Assembly: GCA_037071015.1 (NCBI GenBank)
Contig: JBAMOY010000001.1
Coordinates: forward strand, 434,001 to 498,000
DNA length: 64,000 nt
Source: JBAMOY01 sp037071015
GTDB taxonomy: Bacteria; Bacillota_I; Bacilli_A; RF39; UBA660
Direction of reading: 5' to 3'
The notes under the pieces were generated by a model. It made no database searches and was not told the DNA's origin. It saw nothing but the letters and a program-made list of their open reading frames with translations. Position numbers and translations under genes: made by a program. This document shows positions 25,815-33,775 of this stretch, in pieces. The stretch's first letter is position 1; every line of letters starts with the position of its first letter.

Positions 25815-27692
25815 ATGATAACTATGAAACATATATTTAATACAATTTTACAGTGGTTAAAAGAGAAACAATATCTTATTTATTTTGCTATTGGGATGTT
25901 TATTTTAGATTTTTATCTACGTTATATTAATCGTACGATGAAAAGTTTTAGTGTTTTAAACATTATACCTAATGCTTTTACAGTGTTTTGGATTTTTATT
26001 TTTGCTTTAATAATTTACATTTGCAATAAAAAATTGAAATTCGTTATAACACTTTTATTAGGTAGTATTTTTAGTATCTTGATGTTTACGAATATAATTT
26101 TTTCTCGCATTTTTTCTAAGTTTTTTACTTTTAAAGACACTATATATGCTAGCGAAGGTTCAAAGTTCATGTATTCGATATTTGGTTATATCGACTATAT
26201 GGATATTATTGTTTTAATTGTATTTACTATATTTATATTTTTATCAATTTACACTTATAAATACATTGAAAAGGAAACAAAACGAAAAAAGGGTTTAACG
26301 ATTGTCTTTGTCATTATTATTACTATTGCTCTTATGTTTTTTATTCAAACTAATATTGGTAAATCATCTGATACTACTGACTGGTCAGCATTTTCTAATA
26401 AACGGAATATTTATAACCAATTCAACGATACAAAAAGGTCAATGATGTTATGTGGTTTATATGAGTATTCTATTAGAGATTTTTATTTAAGTTTTATAAA
26501 GAAAAACGATATTGACTATGGAAAATATTATCAGGATATAAATACTTATTTTGCTTCTAATAATAAAACTTTAAGTGATTATAATGGTATATTTAAAGAC
26601 AAAAATTTAATTTTGGTTATGTTAGAAGATATAGATACTTGGATGCTTAACGAGAAAGCTATGCCGACTCTTTATCATTTACAAAATGAAGGTATTAATT
26701 TTACTGAACATTATGCGGCTAATTATGCTAGTGGTTTTACTTTTAATACGGAATTTATTGCCAATACTGGTTTAATACCTAATATTAGTGCTCTTAGAAC
26801 TTCTTATTCTTATAATCAAAATAATTATGATTATTCATTAGCTAATTTATTTAAGCAATCAGGATATACGGTTAATTCGATTCATAAAAATAAAGGTTCA
26901 TTTTATAATCGTGATAATATGCATTTAGCATGGGGTTATGAACATCATTATGATTATGCTAATTTGGAAACTAATGGTGATAATTTAGACTTAGATACGA
27001 CAGTTGTACAACATAATTTAGATAAATTTATTCCAAATGATAAGTTTATGACTTTTTATATTACATATTCTGCTCATATGCCTTATGAATTTGGTAAAGC
27101 AGAGTGTCAAGAGAATCTTTCTTATATCAAAGAACAGTTTGATAGTGATAATGAAGAATATTTATGCGCCATGAGTCAGGCTAAAAATACAGATGACGCT
27201 ATTAAACTTTTGTTAGATGAATTAAAACGTCAACAAAAATTAGAGGATACGGTTTTAATCTTTTTTACCGACCATTATGCTTATAGCATGGATAATGCTA
27301 TGGTTGCTAACCAAAAAGATGAAAGTGATAATAATTTATTGACGAAAACACCATTTATTATATATAATTCTGGCATTTCAAAAGAAACGATTACTAAGGT
27401 AAACAGTACTGTTGATATATTACCAACAATAGCTGATTTATTCGGATTAAAATATAATCCTAATATTTATTTTGGCAATTCCGTTTTTAATAATGAGTAT
27501 AAAGGACTGGTTGTTTTTAGTGATAAAAGCTGGTTTGATGGTGAACTATATTATAAAGGTGAAATTTTAACCCCTAATAGTGATTATATAAATAACACTA
27601 ATCAGTATGTTAATAATTTGTTAACGCTAGGTGGTAAAATTATTGAGTCTGATTATTTCCGATTATATGATATTAATAATAGAAAAAAGTAG
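25815..27692 (+). CDS. LTA synthase-like membrane sulfatase-family protein
   Basis: 625 residues: about five N-terminal membrane helices, then an extracellular alkaline-phosphatase/sulfatase domain from about residue 255. LtaS-type features: LILVMLEDIDTWML, the nucleophile Thr in ASGFTFNTEFIANTGLIP (aligned with GKTSDSEF of LtaS), TYSAHMPYEFG and metal ligands IFFTDHYAYS. It likely transfers a phospho-alcohol such as glycerophosphate to a lipid or glycan. Position between the Alg14 and Alg13 genes suggests it decorates the same polymer. A second ATG at 25824 is an alternative start. Confidence 0.82.
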   Translation: MITMKHIFNTILQWLKEKQYLIYFAIGMFILDFYLRYINRTMKSFSVLNIIPNAFTVFWIFIFALIIYICNKKLKFVITLLLGSIFSILMFTNIIFSRIFSKFFTFKDTIYASEGSKFMYSIFGYIDYMDIIVLIVFTIFIFLSIYTYKYIEKETKRKKGLTIVFVIIITIALMFFIQTNIGKSSDTTDWSAFSNKRNIYNQFNDTKRSMMLCGLYEYSIRDFYLSFIKKNDIDYGKYYQDINTYFASNNKTLSDYNGIFKDKNLILVMLEDIDTWMLNEKAMPTLYHLQNEGINFTEHYAANYASGFTFNTEFIANTGLIPNISALRTSYSYNQNNYDYSLANLFKQSGYTVNSIHKNKGSFYNRDNMHLAWGYEHHYDYANLETNGDNLDLDTTVVQHNLDKFIPNDKFMTFYITYSAHMPYEFGKAECQENLSYIKEQFDSDNEEYLCAMSQAKNTDDAIKLLLDELKRQQKLEDTVLIFFTDHYAYSMDNAMVANQKDESDNNLLTKTPFIIYNSGISKETITKVNSTVDILPTIADLFGLKYNPNIYFGNSVFNNEYKGLVVFSDKSWFDGELYYKGEILTPNSDYINNTNQYVNNLLTLGGKIIESDYFRLYDINNRKK

Positions 27693-27699
27693 GTGAAAT

Positions 27700-28560
27700 A
27701 TGAAACGAAGACATATATTAGTGGGATTAGTTTTATTAGTTGTAGTAGGAACAGTTTTAACTTTTAAATTGTGGGTTTTGCATAATCAAGATCAAGAGCA
27801 AATTCCAGTTTTAATGTATCATGATGTTATGTATGATAAACATTATAAAGGCCAAGCTGATACGATTGCATTATCTACGTTTAAAAAGCATCTTAAGTAT
27901 TTTAAAGATAATAATTATAAAACTTTAACATTAGATGAGTTTTATTGTTGGAAACAAAATAAATGTAAATTACCTAAAAAAGCGGTTTTATTAACTTTTG
28001 ATGATGGCTTTTATTCTTTTAAGCATTTAGTTGAACCTTTGTTAGAAGAATATGATGCTCATGCGGTTAACTTTTTGATTGGCGACACAGTTGGTAATAA
28101 AACTAAAGATTATGACCCAGACGGTTATGGAGTTATTGGTAAAGATTTAATTGCAAAGCCATCGAAAAACGTTGAATATCAGTCGCATAGTTATGCTATG
28201 CACTATTATGTAAATAATCGCCAAAAAATTTATAGTATGAGCGATAAAGACATGCAAAAAGATATTGATAATATGAGAAAAATCATGAAAGCACGATATA
28301 TGTCTTATCCTTATAACACAGATACAGATGCTTTTATTAAGGTATTAAGAAAAAATAATTATCGTTTAGCTTTCCGTGGTGAAAGTGAAAAAGCTACCAA
28401 AGATTGTAATAATTATCAAATACCAAGAATTGGCATTAACAATGATTTTAATGCCTTTAAAGATATCTTTGAGACGAAGAAACATAATAATCGTTATGGT
28501 AATGGCATGATGCGAAAAATAATTGTTACTTTTGAGAGAAAAATAGGTGAGTTAGTATGA
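27700..28560 (+). CDS. NodB-type polysaccharide deacetylase (membrane-anchored)
   Basis: 286 residues. An N-terminal uncleaved signal/membrane helix (HILVGLVLLVVVGTVLTFKLWV) is followed by a carbohydrate esterase 4 domain. Motif 1 is LLTFDDGFYS with the catalytic and metal Asp; motif 2 is EYQSHSYAMHY with the two His ligands; SYPYNTDTD stands for motif 3. AGGTGAAAT precedes the start. It probably removes acetyl groups from the surface glycan or peptidoglycan outside the cell. Its stop overlaps the next ATG (ATGA). Confidence 0.85.
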   Translation: MKRRHILVGLVLLVVVGTVLTFKLWVLHNQDQEQIPVLMYHDVMYDKHYKGQADTIALSTFKKHLKYFKDNNYKTLTLDEFYCWKQNKCKLPKKAVLLTFDDGFYSFKHLVEPLLEEYDAHAVNFLIGDTVGNKTKDYDPDGYGVIGKDLIAKPSKNVEYQSHSYAMHYYVNNRQKIYSMSDKDMQKDIDNMRKIMKARYMSYPYNTDTDAFIKVLRKNNYRLAFRGESEKATKDCNNYQIPRIGINNDFNAFKDIFETKKHNNRYGNGMMRKIIVTFERKIGELV

Positions 28561-29042
28561 TATTAGTTACTTTGGGAACACAGGATAAAAGCTTTGAAAG
28601 GCTATTACGAGCTATTGATAGGGAAATCACTAAAGGCATCATTAAAGACAAAGTAGTAGTACAAGCCGGTCATACTAAATATAAAACGAATAATATGGAA
28701 ATATATGATTTGGTGCCAATGGATAAATTTGACGAATTGATTAAAGAATGTGATATATTGATTACCCATGGTGGTGTTGGGTCAATTATTACAGGATTAA
28801 AAAATAATAAAAAAGTGATTGCTGCTGCTAGACTCAAAAAATATGGTGAACATACTAATGATCATCAGTTACAAATAATTGAAAATTTTAGTGCAGCTGG
28901 TTATATATTATCATTAGATGACTTTGATCAATTATCATCTGTTTTACAACAAGCTCTGACATTTAAACCTAAGAAGTATAAATCTAACACGACAAAATTC
29001 ATAAAGACTTTAGAAAAGGAAATTGATAAATATGCAAAATAA
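28557..29042 (+). CDS. Alg13/PssE-like catalytic subunit of a two-part glycosyltransferase
   Basis: 161 residues corresponding to the C-terminal GT28/MurG-type half: MILVTLGTQDKSFERLLRAID, VQAGHTKYK, and the UDP-sugar site DILITHGGVGSIITGLKNNKKVIAAARLKKYGEHTNDHQ. Pairs with the Alg14-like protein at 25344. In most loci the two genes are adjacent; here two cell-surface enzymes separate them. The start overlaps the previous stop by 4 bp. Confidence 0.9.
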   Translation: MILVTLGTQDKSFERLLRAIDREITKGIIKDKVVVQAGHTKYKTNNMEIYDLVPMDKFDELIKECDILITHGGVGSIITGLKNNKKVIAAARLKKYGEHTNDHQLQIIENFSAAGYILSLDDFDQLSSVLQQALTFKPKKYKSNTTKFIKTLEKEIDKYAK

Positions 29043-30540
29043 TATAAAAAAATTTTTTGAACGAAAAGTAAATATTGTTTGTTTATTATTTATAATTGGA
29101 TTGATCATTACAATACCGTCATTAATCCCTTCATTTAATGTTGATGGTTATTGTACTTATGCTTTTGGTTATTTAGATAGTGCCAAAACTTTCATGAAAT
29201 CTGGGCGTTTATTTACTGCTTTAATATACGTCGTTAGTCACGGAATAAATTTGCCATTTGAAATTTTTTCAATAATTTCAATTGTTTTGGCTAATTTGTT
29301 TTTGGCTTTGACTATATATAAACTTTTTGATCATTTGACTAAATATATCGATAAAAGTTTATTATCTAAAGTAATGCTACTACTTGGGGTTTTTCTAATT
29401 TTTTATAATCCTTTAACTTTAGAGTTATTACTATTTGAAGAAGCTTTTATTATGTGTGCCGGAATTTATTTTGCTGTTTTGGCAGCATTAAAGTTTATCG
29501 ATTACAATAAAAAAGGTTATTTGTTATCAGCATTATATTTGATTATTAGTGCTATTTGTTATCAAGGAATTGTTTGCTATTTTATACCTGTTGCTTTTTT
29601 ATTAGTGGTTATAAATTTGGGCCGGGATTTAAAAAAGGAAATACCAGAAATAATCAAGAAGGGAATAATCGCTTGTATAATATATGGAATTTCTTTGATT
29701 GTTTCATTTGTTATTGTTAAATTTATAAACAGTTATATATTTACTGATGGAACACAGAAACTAGGTACATTAGATATTATATACAATATCAAAAAAGCAA
29801 TTGAATTAATGTTTTATTCTCTAAAAGGTTTATTTGGTTTTGGCAATCGTGTTATTTTTTATGGCTTTAGTATTTTAGGAACTTTATTTGTTTCGTTATC
29901 AACAATAAAAAATAGTAAAAATCACTGGACCAAGGTCTTATATTTTATATGTAATTTAGGTTTATGTGTAGTCATGCCATTTGTGCCAAATCTTGGGATG
30001 AATTCGGCATCTAATTATACAGCTGCCCGAATGATTGGATCTATCTGTAGTGTTGCAGGCTTTATTGTTATATATGGAATTATTTATTTTAATATATTAA
30101 AAAAAGAAAACTTAAAAACGATTTTTATCATTATGGCGTCTTTATATAGTCTTTATATTGGATACGAGTTTTTAAGAACAACTAGTGTTGGTTTAAAAAG
30201 GTATCGCAATGATATGGAGTCTATTGAAAAGTTACATAATAAAATTGCTGAATATGAGTTAGAAAATAATATTGAAGTAAAAAATATTTATTATGCGACT
30301 GATAGTCACGTCAATTACTATTATTATCAACAGCAACTAACTAACAGTTATAATTACAGGTTATATGCGATTGATTGGGCAATGCAGTGTTCTATTAACA
30401 TTGGAAAAGATCATAATTACAAATATACAAAAATGAGTGATAAAGATAAAGAACGATATTTTAATAATAAAGAATATGATGGTTTTAGTGATGAACAGTT
30501 AGTTTTTGTCGATGATAAGTTATATTTATTAATATATTAA
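29032..30540 (+). CDS. GtrII-like polytopic glucosyltransferase
   Basis: About 502 residues with roughly ten membrane helices. The start at ATG 29032 (MQNNIKKFF) is favoured over a TTG 9 bp upstream because AAAGGA lies at 29015-29020. The layout resembles GtrII-type integral membrane glycosyltransferases that use undecaprenyl-phosphate sugars: an early periplasmic loop SFNVDGYCTYAFGYLDSAKTFMKSGR with acidic residues and many later helices. This fits the GtrB- and GtrA-like genes 1.1 kb downstream. Family assignment is moderate. It overlaps the Alg13 stop by 11 bp. Confidence 0.65.
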   Translation: MQNNIKKFFERKVNIVCLLFIIGLIITIPSLIPSFNVDGYCTYAFGYLDSAKTFMKSGRLFTALIYVVSHGINLPFEIFSIISIVLANLFLALTIYKLFDHLTKYIDKSLLSKVMLLLGVFLIFYNPLTLELLLFEEAFIMCAGIYFAVLAALKFIDYNKKGYLLSALYLIISAICYQGIVCYFIPVAFLLVVINLGRDLKKEIPEIIKKGIIACIIYGISLIVSFVIVKFINSYIFTDGTQKLGTLDIIYNIKKAIELMFYSLKGLFGFGNRVIFYGFSILGTLFVSLSTIKNSKNHWTKVLYFICNLGLCVVMPFVPNLGMNSASNYTAARMIGSICSVAGFIVIYGIIYFNILKKENLKTIFIIMASLYSLYIGYEFLRTTSVGLKRYRNDMESIEKLHNKIAEYELENNIEVKNIYYATDSHVNYYYYQQQLTNSYNYRLYAIDWAMQCSINIGKDHNYKYTKMSDKDKERYFNNKEYDGFSDEQLVFVDDKLYLLIY

Positions 30541-30553
30541 AGGAGGACAGAAA

Positions 30554-31564
30554 ATGAATATATTAGTTACCGGCGGTACTGGTTTTATTGGCAGTCATAC
30601 AGTAGTTGAATTATTGAATCAAAATTATAAAGTTATAATTATTGATAACTTTTCCAATTCTAAACCTGATGTTTTAGATAAAATCAAAGAAATAACTCAT
30701 AAGGATTTTATATTTTATAAAGGTGATGCTTGTAATAAAGAATTATTACATAAAATTTTCAAAGAAAATGATATTGATGCTGTTATTCACTTTGCAGGTT
30801 ACAAGGCTGTAGGGGAATCAGTTCAAAAGCCGCTAATGTATTATCGTAATAATTTAGATTCCACATTGTCGCTATGTGAAACAATGAGTGAATTCAATTG
30901 TAAAAATCTTGTATTCTCAAGTAGCGCCACTGTTTATGGCAAACCTGAACATTTGCCAATTAGAGAGGATTTTCCATTATCCACAACTAATCCATATGGG
31001 TCAACTAAACTGTATATTGAAGGTATTTTAAAGGATTTATATAAGTCTGATAACAGTTGGAATATTGCAGTTTTACGTTATTTTAATCCTATTGGTGCGC
31101 ATGAAAGTGGATTGATTGGCGAAAATCCTAATGATATTCCTAATAATTTAATGCCTTATATTGTTAAAGTAGCTAATCATGAATTAGATCATTTAAATGT
31201 TTTTGGGGATGATTATGACACAAAGGATGGCACTGGTGTTAGAGATTATATTCATGTAGTGGATTTAGCTTTAGCTCATATTAAAGCTATTGAAAAGATT
31301 ACCCATGAAAATACCGGAATTGACTTTTATAATTTAGGAACAGGTAATGGTTATAGCGTTCTAGATTTGGTGACAACATTTGCACGAGTTAATAATATTG
31401 ATGTGCCATATCAGATAGCACCACGTCGTGCTGGTGATATTGATGCGTGTTATGCTGATCCTAAGTATGCTTATGAAAAGTTAAACTGGAAAGCCACTAA
31501 GGGTATAGAAGAAATGTGTAAAGATTCTTATAATTACATTTTAAAAAATAAAAATAACGATTAA
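30554..31564 (+). CDS. galE: UDP-glucose 4-epimerase
   Basis: 336 residues, extended SDR. The NAD-binding motif is MNILVTGGTGFIGSHTVVELL, the catalytic Ser/Thr SSSATVYG, and Tyr-x3-Lys in NPYGSTKLYIE. GDDYDTKDGTGVRDYIHVVDLA is the usual GalE signature. It makes UDP-galactose (possibly UDP-GalNAc) for the glycan. AAAGGAGGA precedes the start. It ends the Alg14-to-galE transcript; a terminator follows. Confidence 0.94.
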   Translation: MNILVTGGTGFIGSHTVVELLNQNYKVIIIDNFSNSKPDVLDKIKEITHKDFIFYKGDACNKELLHKIFKENDIDAVIHFAGYKAVGESVQKPLMYYRNNLDSTLSLCETMSEFNCKNLVFSSSATVYGKPEHLPIREDFPLSTTNPYGSTKLYIEGILKDLYKSDNSWNIAVLRYFNPIGAHESGLIGENPNDIPNNLMPYIVKVANHELDHLNVFGDDYDTKDGTGVRDYIHVVDLALAHIKAIEKITHENTGIDFYNLGTGNGYSVLDLVTTFARVNNIDVPYQIAPRRAGDIDACYADPKYAYEKLNWKATKGIEEMCKDSYNYILKNKNND

Positions 31565-31589
31565 AGTTGGGTTTAAACTCAACTTTTTA
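31563..31589 (+). terminator. Terminator after galE
   Basis: Stem 31563-31572 with 31577-31586 (AAAGTTG / CAACTTT core, one G-U pair), loop TTAA, followed by T's. Confidence 0.75.
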
Positions 31590-31618
31590 ATTTTTTATTA
31601 AGGAATAAAAAATTAATA

Positions 31619-31647
31619 TTGACTTTGCATTTAATCATCTTTATACT
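31619..31647 (+). promoter_or_regulatory. Promoter of the gtrB-gtrA pair
   Basis: TTGACT (31619-31624), 17-bp spacer, TATACT (31642-31647). The ATG of gtrB is at 31673 with AAGGTG between. Confidence 0.75.
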
Positions 31648-31672
31648 TAAATTATAAGGTGTGTGATTTTTT

Positions 31673-32620
31673 ATGAAGCTATCGATAATTATTCCTTGTT
31701 ATAATGAAGAAAATAATGTTGAGTTGATTTATAATGAAATTAAAAATAATTTTAAAAAAATAAAAGATTATGAGATTATTTTTATCAACGATGGATCTAA
31801 AGATAATACGATTGATAATTTAAAACATATAAATAAAAGAGCACACGAGAATATTAAAATTATTAATTTCTCGCGTAATTTTGGTAAAGAAGCGGCTATG
31901 TACGCTGGTTTAAAAGAGAGCCGGGGTGAATACGTTTCAATTATTGATGCTGATATGCAACAAGATCCTAAATTAGTATTAGAAATGGTAGATTTTTTGG
32001 ATCAACATTCAGATTACGATTCAGTGGCCACATTTCAAGAAGTGCGTAAAGAAGGAAAAGTGTTAACTTTTTTTAAAGATTGTTTTTATAAAATAATCAA
32101 TAAATTGTCTGAAACAGCCTTTATCCAAGGGGCTAGTGATTTTCGAACTTTTCGCCGTAGTATGGTAGACTCAATTTTAAGTTTAGGCGAATATTATCGC
32201 TTTTCTAAGGGTATATTCTCTTGGGTAGGTTATAATACTTATTACATGCCATACGAAGTTAAAGAACGGGCAACAGGTCAAACAACTTGGTCATTTTGGA
32301 AACTATTTAAATATGCTGTTGAAGGAATTGTCTCTTTTTCAACCGCCCCTTTACGGTTAGCTACTTTTATTGGGTTGATTTCTTCTTTTGTATCTGTTAT
32401 ATATTTATTAGTTGTCATCATTCAAAAAATATTTTTCTCAATATCAGTACCTGGTTATGCTACTATTGTAGTGTTGATTTTATTGATAGGTGGTTTACAA
32501 CTTTTTTCCCTTGGATTATTAGGTGAGTATGTTGCTAGGACATATGTTGAAACTAAAAAACGGCCTATATATATTGCCAAGGAGATTATCTCTAATAGTA
32601 AGGATGAAATAAATGATTAA
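31673..32620 (+). CDS. GtrB-like polyprenyl-phosphate glycosyltransferase
   Basis: 315 residues. GT2 catalytic domain (LSIIIPCYNEENNVELIYNEI, INDGSKDNT, NFGKEAAMYAGL, IDADMQQDP) followed by two C-terminal membrane helices. This is the bactoprenol glucosyltransferase GtrB/DPM-like layout. It would charge undecaprenyl phosphate with one sugar on the cytoplasmic side. The next gene, gtrA, overlaps it by 8 bp and would flip the product. The GtrII-like protein at 29032 could be the final transferase. Confidence 0.9.
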   Translation: MKLSIIIPCYNEENNVELIYNEIKNNFKKIKDYEIIFINDGSKDNTIDNLKHINKRAHENIKIINFSRNFGKEAAMYAGLKESRGEYVSIIDADMQQDPKLVLEMVDFLDQHSDYDSVATFQEVRKEGKVLTFFKDCFYKIINKLSETAFIQGASDFRTFRRSMVDSILSLGEYYRFSKGIFSWVGYNTYYMPYEVKERATGQTTWSFWKLFKYAVEGIVSFSTAPLRLATFIGLISSFVSVIYLLVVIIQKIFFSISVPGYATIVVLILLIGGLQLFSLGLLGEYVARTYVETKKRPIYIAKEIISNSKDEIND

Positions 32621-33038
32621 CAATATTAAGAATATTTACTTAAAATATGAAGAGATTATTAACTACTTAATCGTTGGTGTCTTAACAACAGTAGTAAGTT
32701 TAGGTAGCTATTATTTATGCGTATATACTTTTTTAAATCCTAATATATCATGGCAATTACAAATTGCTAATGTAATATCATGGGTATGTGCAGTCACCTT
32801 TGCGTATTTTACTAACCGCAAATATGTTTTTAAAAGTCATAACGATAATATTTTAATCGAAGCTCGTGATTTTTATGCATCGCGCATTTTGACTTTATTA
32901 ATAGATATGGCCTTAATGTTTATCTTTGTAACTGTTTTAAGATTTAATGATAAATTAATTAAAATATTAGTTCAAGTAATTATTACTATATCTAATTATA
33001 TATTTAGTAAATTGTTTGTATTTAAAGGTAAAAACTAA
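32613..33038 (+). CDS. GtrA-family flippase
   Basis: 141 residues with four membrane helices: NYLIVGVLTTVVSLGSYYLCVY, then a helix ending VCAVTFAYFTNRKYVFKS, which carries the GtrA hallmark (F-N-R-K-x-V-F), and two more. GtrA proteins flip undecaprenyl-phosphate-sugar made by GtrB. It is the last protein gene before the large noncoding RNA. Confidence 0.9.
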   Translation: MINNIKNIYLKYEEIINYLIVGVLTTVVSLGSYYLCVYTFLNPNISWQLQIANVISWVCAVTFAYFTNRKYVFKSHNDNILIEARDFYASRILTLLIDMALMFIFVTVLRFNDKLIKILVQVIITISNYIFSKLFVFKGKN

Positions 33039-33068
33039 CATATACTATATTAGATAATTATGGTAAAT

Positions 33069-33097
33069 TTGACAAAATATAATAAATTTGCTATAAT
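33069..33097 (+). promoter_or_regulatory. Perfect-consensus promoter of the 33-kb noncoding RNA
   Basis: TTGACA (33069-33074), 17-bp spacer, TATAAT (33092-33097): both hexamers and the spacer are ideal for the housekeeping sigma factor. Expected transcription start is about 33104. No open reading frame follows. Confidence 0.88.
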
Positions 33098-33103
33098 TTA
33101 TCT

Positions 33104-33727
33104 CGAATTGATGGCACATTATTCTAGTCAATTCAATTTATTATGAAGACGGGGCTAAAAATCCGTTAAAGAGCATATCTATGAAACTTGTGGTGCTTGC
33201 TTCTTACGCCCAGTTTGGGGTGAGTGCTGGAAGGTAGAGTGTTGGGCGCTCGTAATGACATACGACCACGACCCACCATTCATGGAGACCTATTCTTGTA
33301 ATAAGCCTATACATGGCAACCATTGACGGACTTATTACGAAATGGGATTAAACCTACTATGTGGCGAAAAGTTATGAGTAGTGTAGCTTGTCTTGCGTGA
33401 GTATATGGGATAATTGAACAAATCAATTGTGTTTCGGCCAAAATATAATTGATATCGCAATTTGAAATTATGTTTGCAAAAAAGAATTAATAATAAATTA
33501 TTGGTGAGGAAATCTCCTAGAGTGTCATTAATATGGGATTGCAGTGCGTACTAAGTGGCAATCGAGTAATGTTATAGAAATTCTATACATCTATCATTTT
33601 AAAGGGGAACCGCTTTACTGGTAACGGTAAGTAATGGTAGGAGAAACTCAACTCGACCTAAGACGTAAAGTTTACCATATTGATAGCCATTGATATAAGT
33701 AAAAATAAAGACCAAATGGTCTTTTTC
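33104..33727 (+). ncRNA. Large structured noncoding RNA (~620 nt), ROOL/ornate-large-RNA candidate
   Basis: The gap 33039-33775 holds no plausible coding frame, and its base mix is clearly richer in G and C than the surroundings. It is bounded by an ideal promoter and an intrinsic terminator. Visible stems include GTAATAAG/CTTATTAC (33298-33305 with 33331-33338), ATCAATT/AATTGAT (33422-33428 with 33447-33453), GATTGC/GCAATC (33537-33542 with 33558-33563), and a local GAATTGA/TCAATTC (33105-33111 with 33128-33134). The last competes with a possible end-closing helix 33108-33115 with 33686-33693. Length and setting (Bacillota, no linked protein) recall ROOL RNA; OLE, GOLLD, HOLDH or a new class remain possible. 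I cannot confirm the family by eye. Confidence 0.72.
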
Positions 33728-33730
33728 TTT
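33707..33730 (+). terminator. Terminator of the large noncoding RNA
   Basis: Stem AAAGACC/GGTCTTT (33707-33713 with 33718-33724) with loop AAAT and following T-rich tail. The next gene has its own promoter (TAGACT 33732-33737, TATAAT 33755-33760), so the RNA is not its leader. Confidence 0.8.
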
Positions 33731-33775
33731 ATAGACTTTTAAAAGCAATTATTATATAATGGTACTGGTGATAAG

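Noticed and set aside
33104..33727. Riboswitch or leader of the deacetylase gene at 33776
   Set aside because: A terminator at 33707-33730 closes the RNA and the deacetylase has its own -10 (33755-33760). The length exceeds any known riboswitch.
33104..33727. Self-splicing intron, tmRNA or RNase P RNA
   Set aside because: No interrupted gene or reverse transcriptase is present. No tmRNA tag frame with a tRNA-like Ala end and no RNase P core motif could be found by eye.
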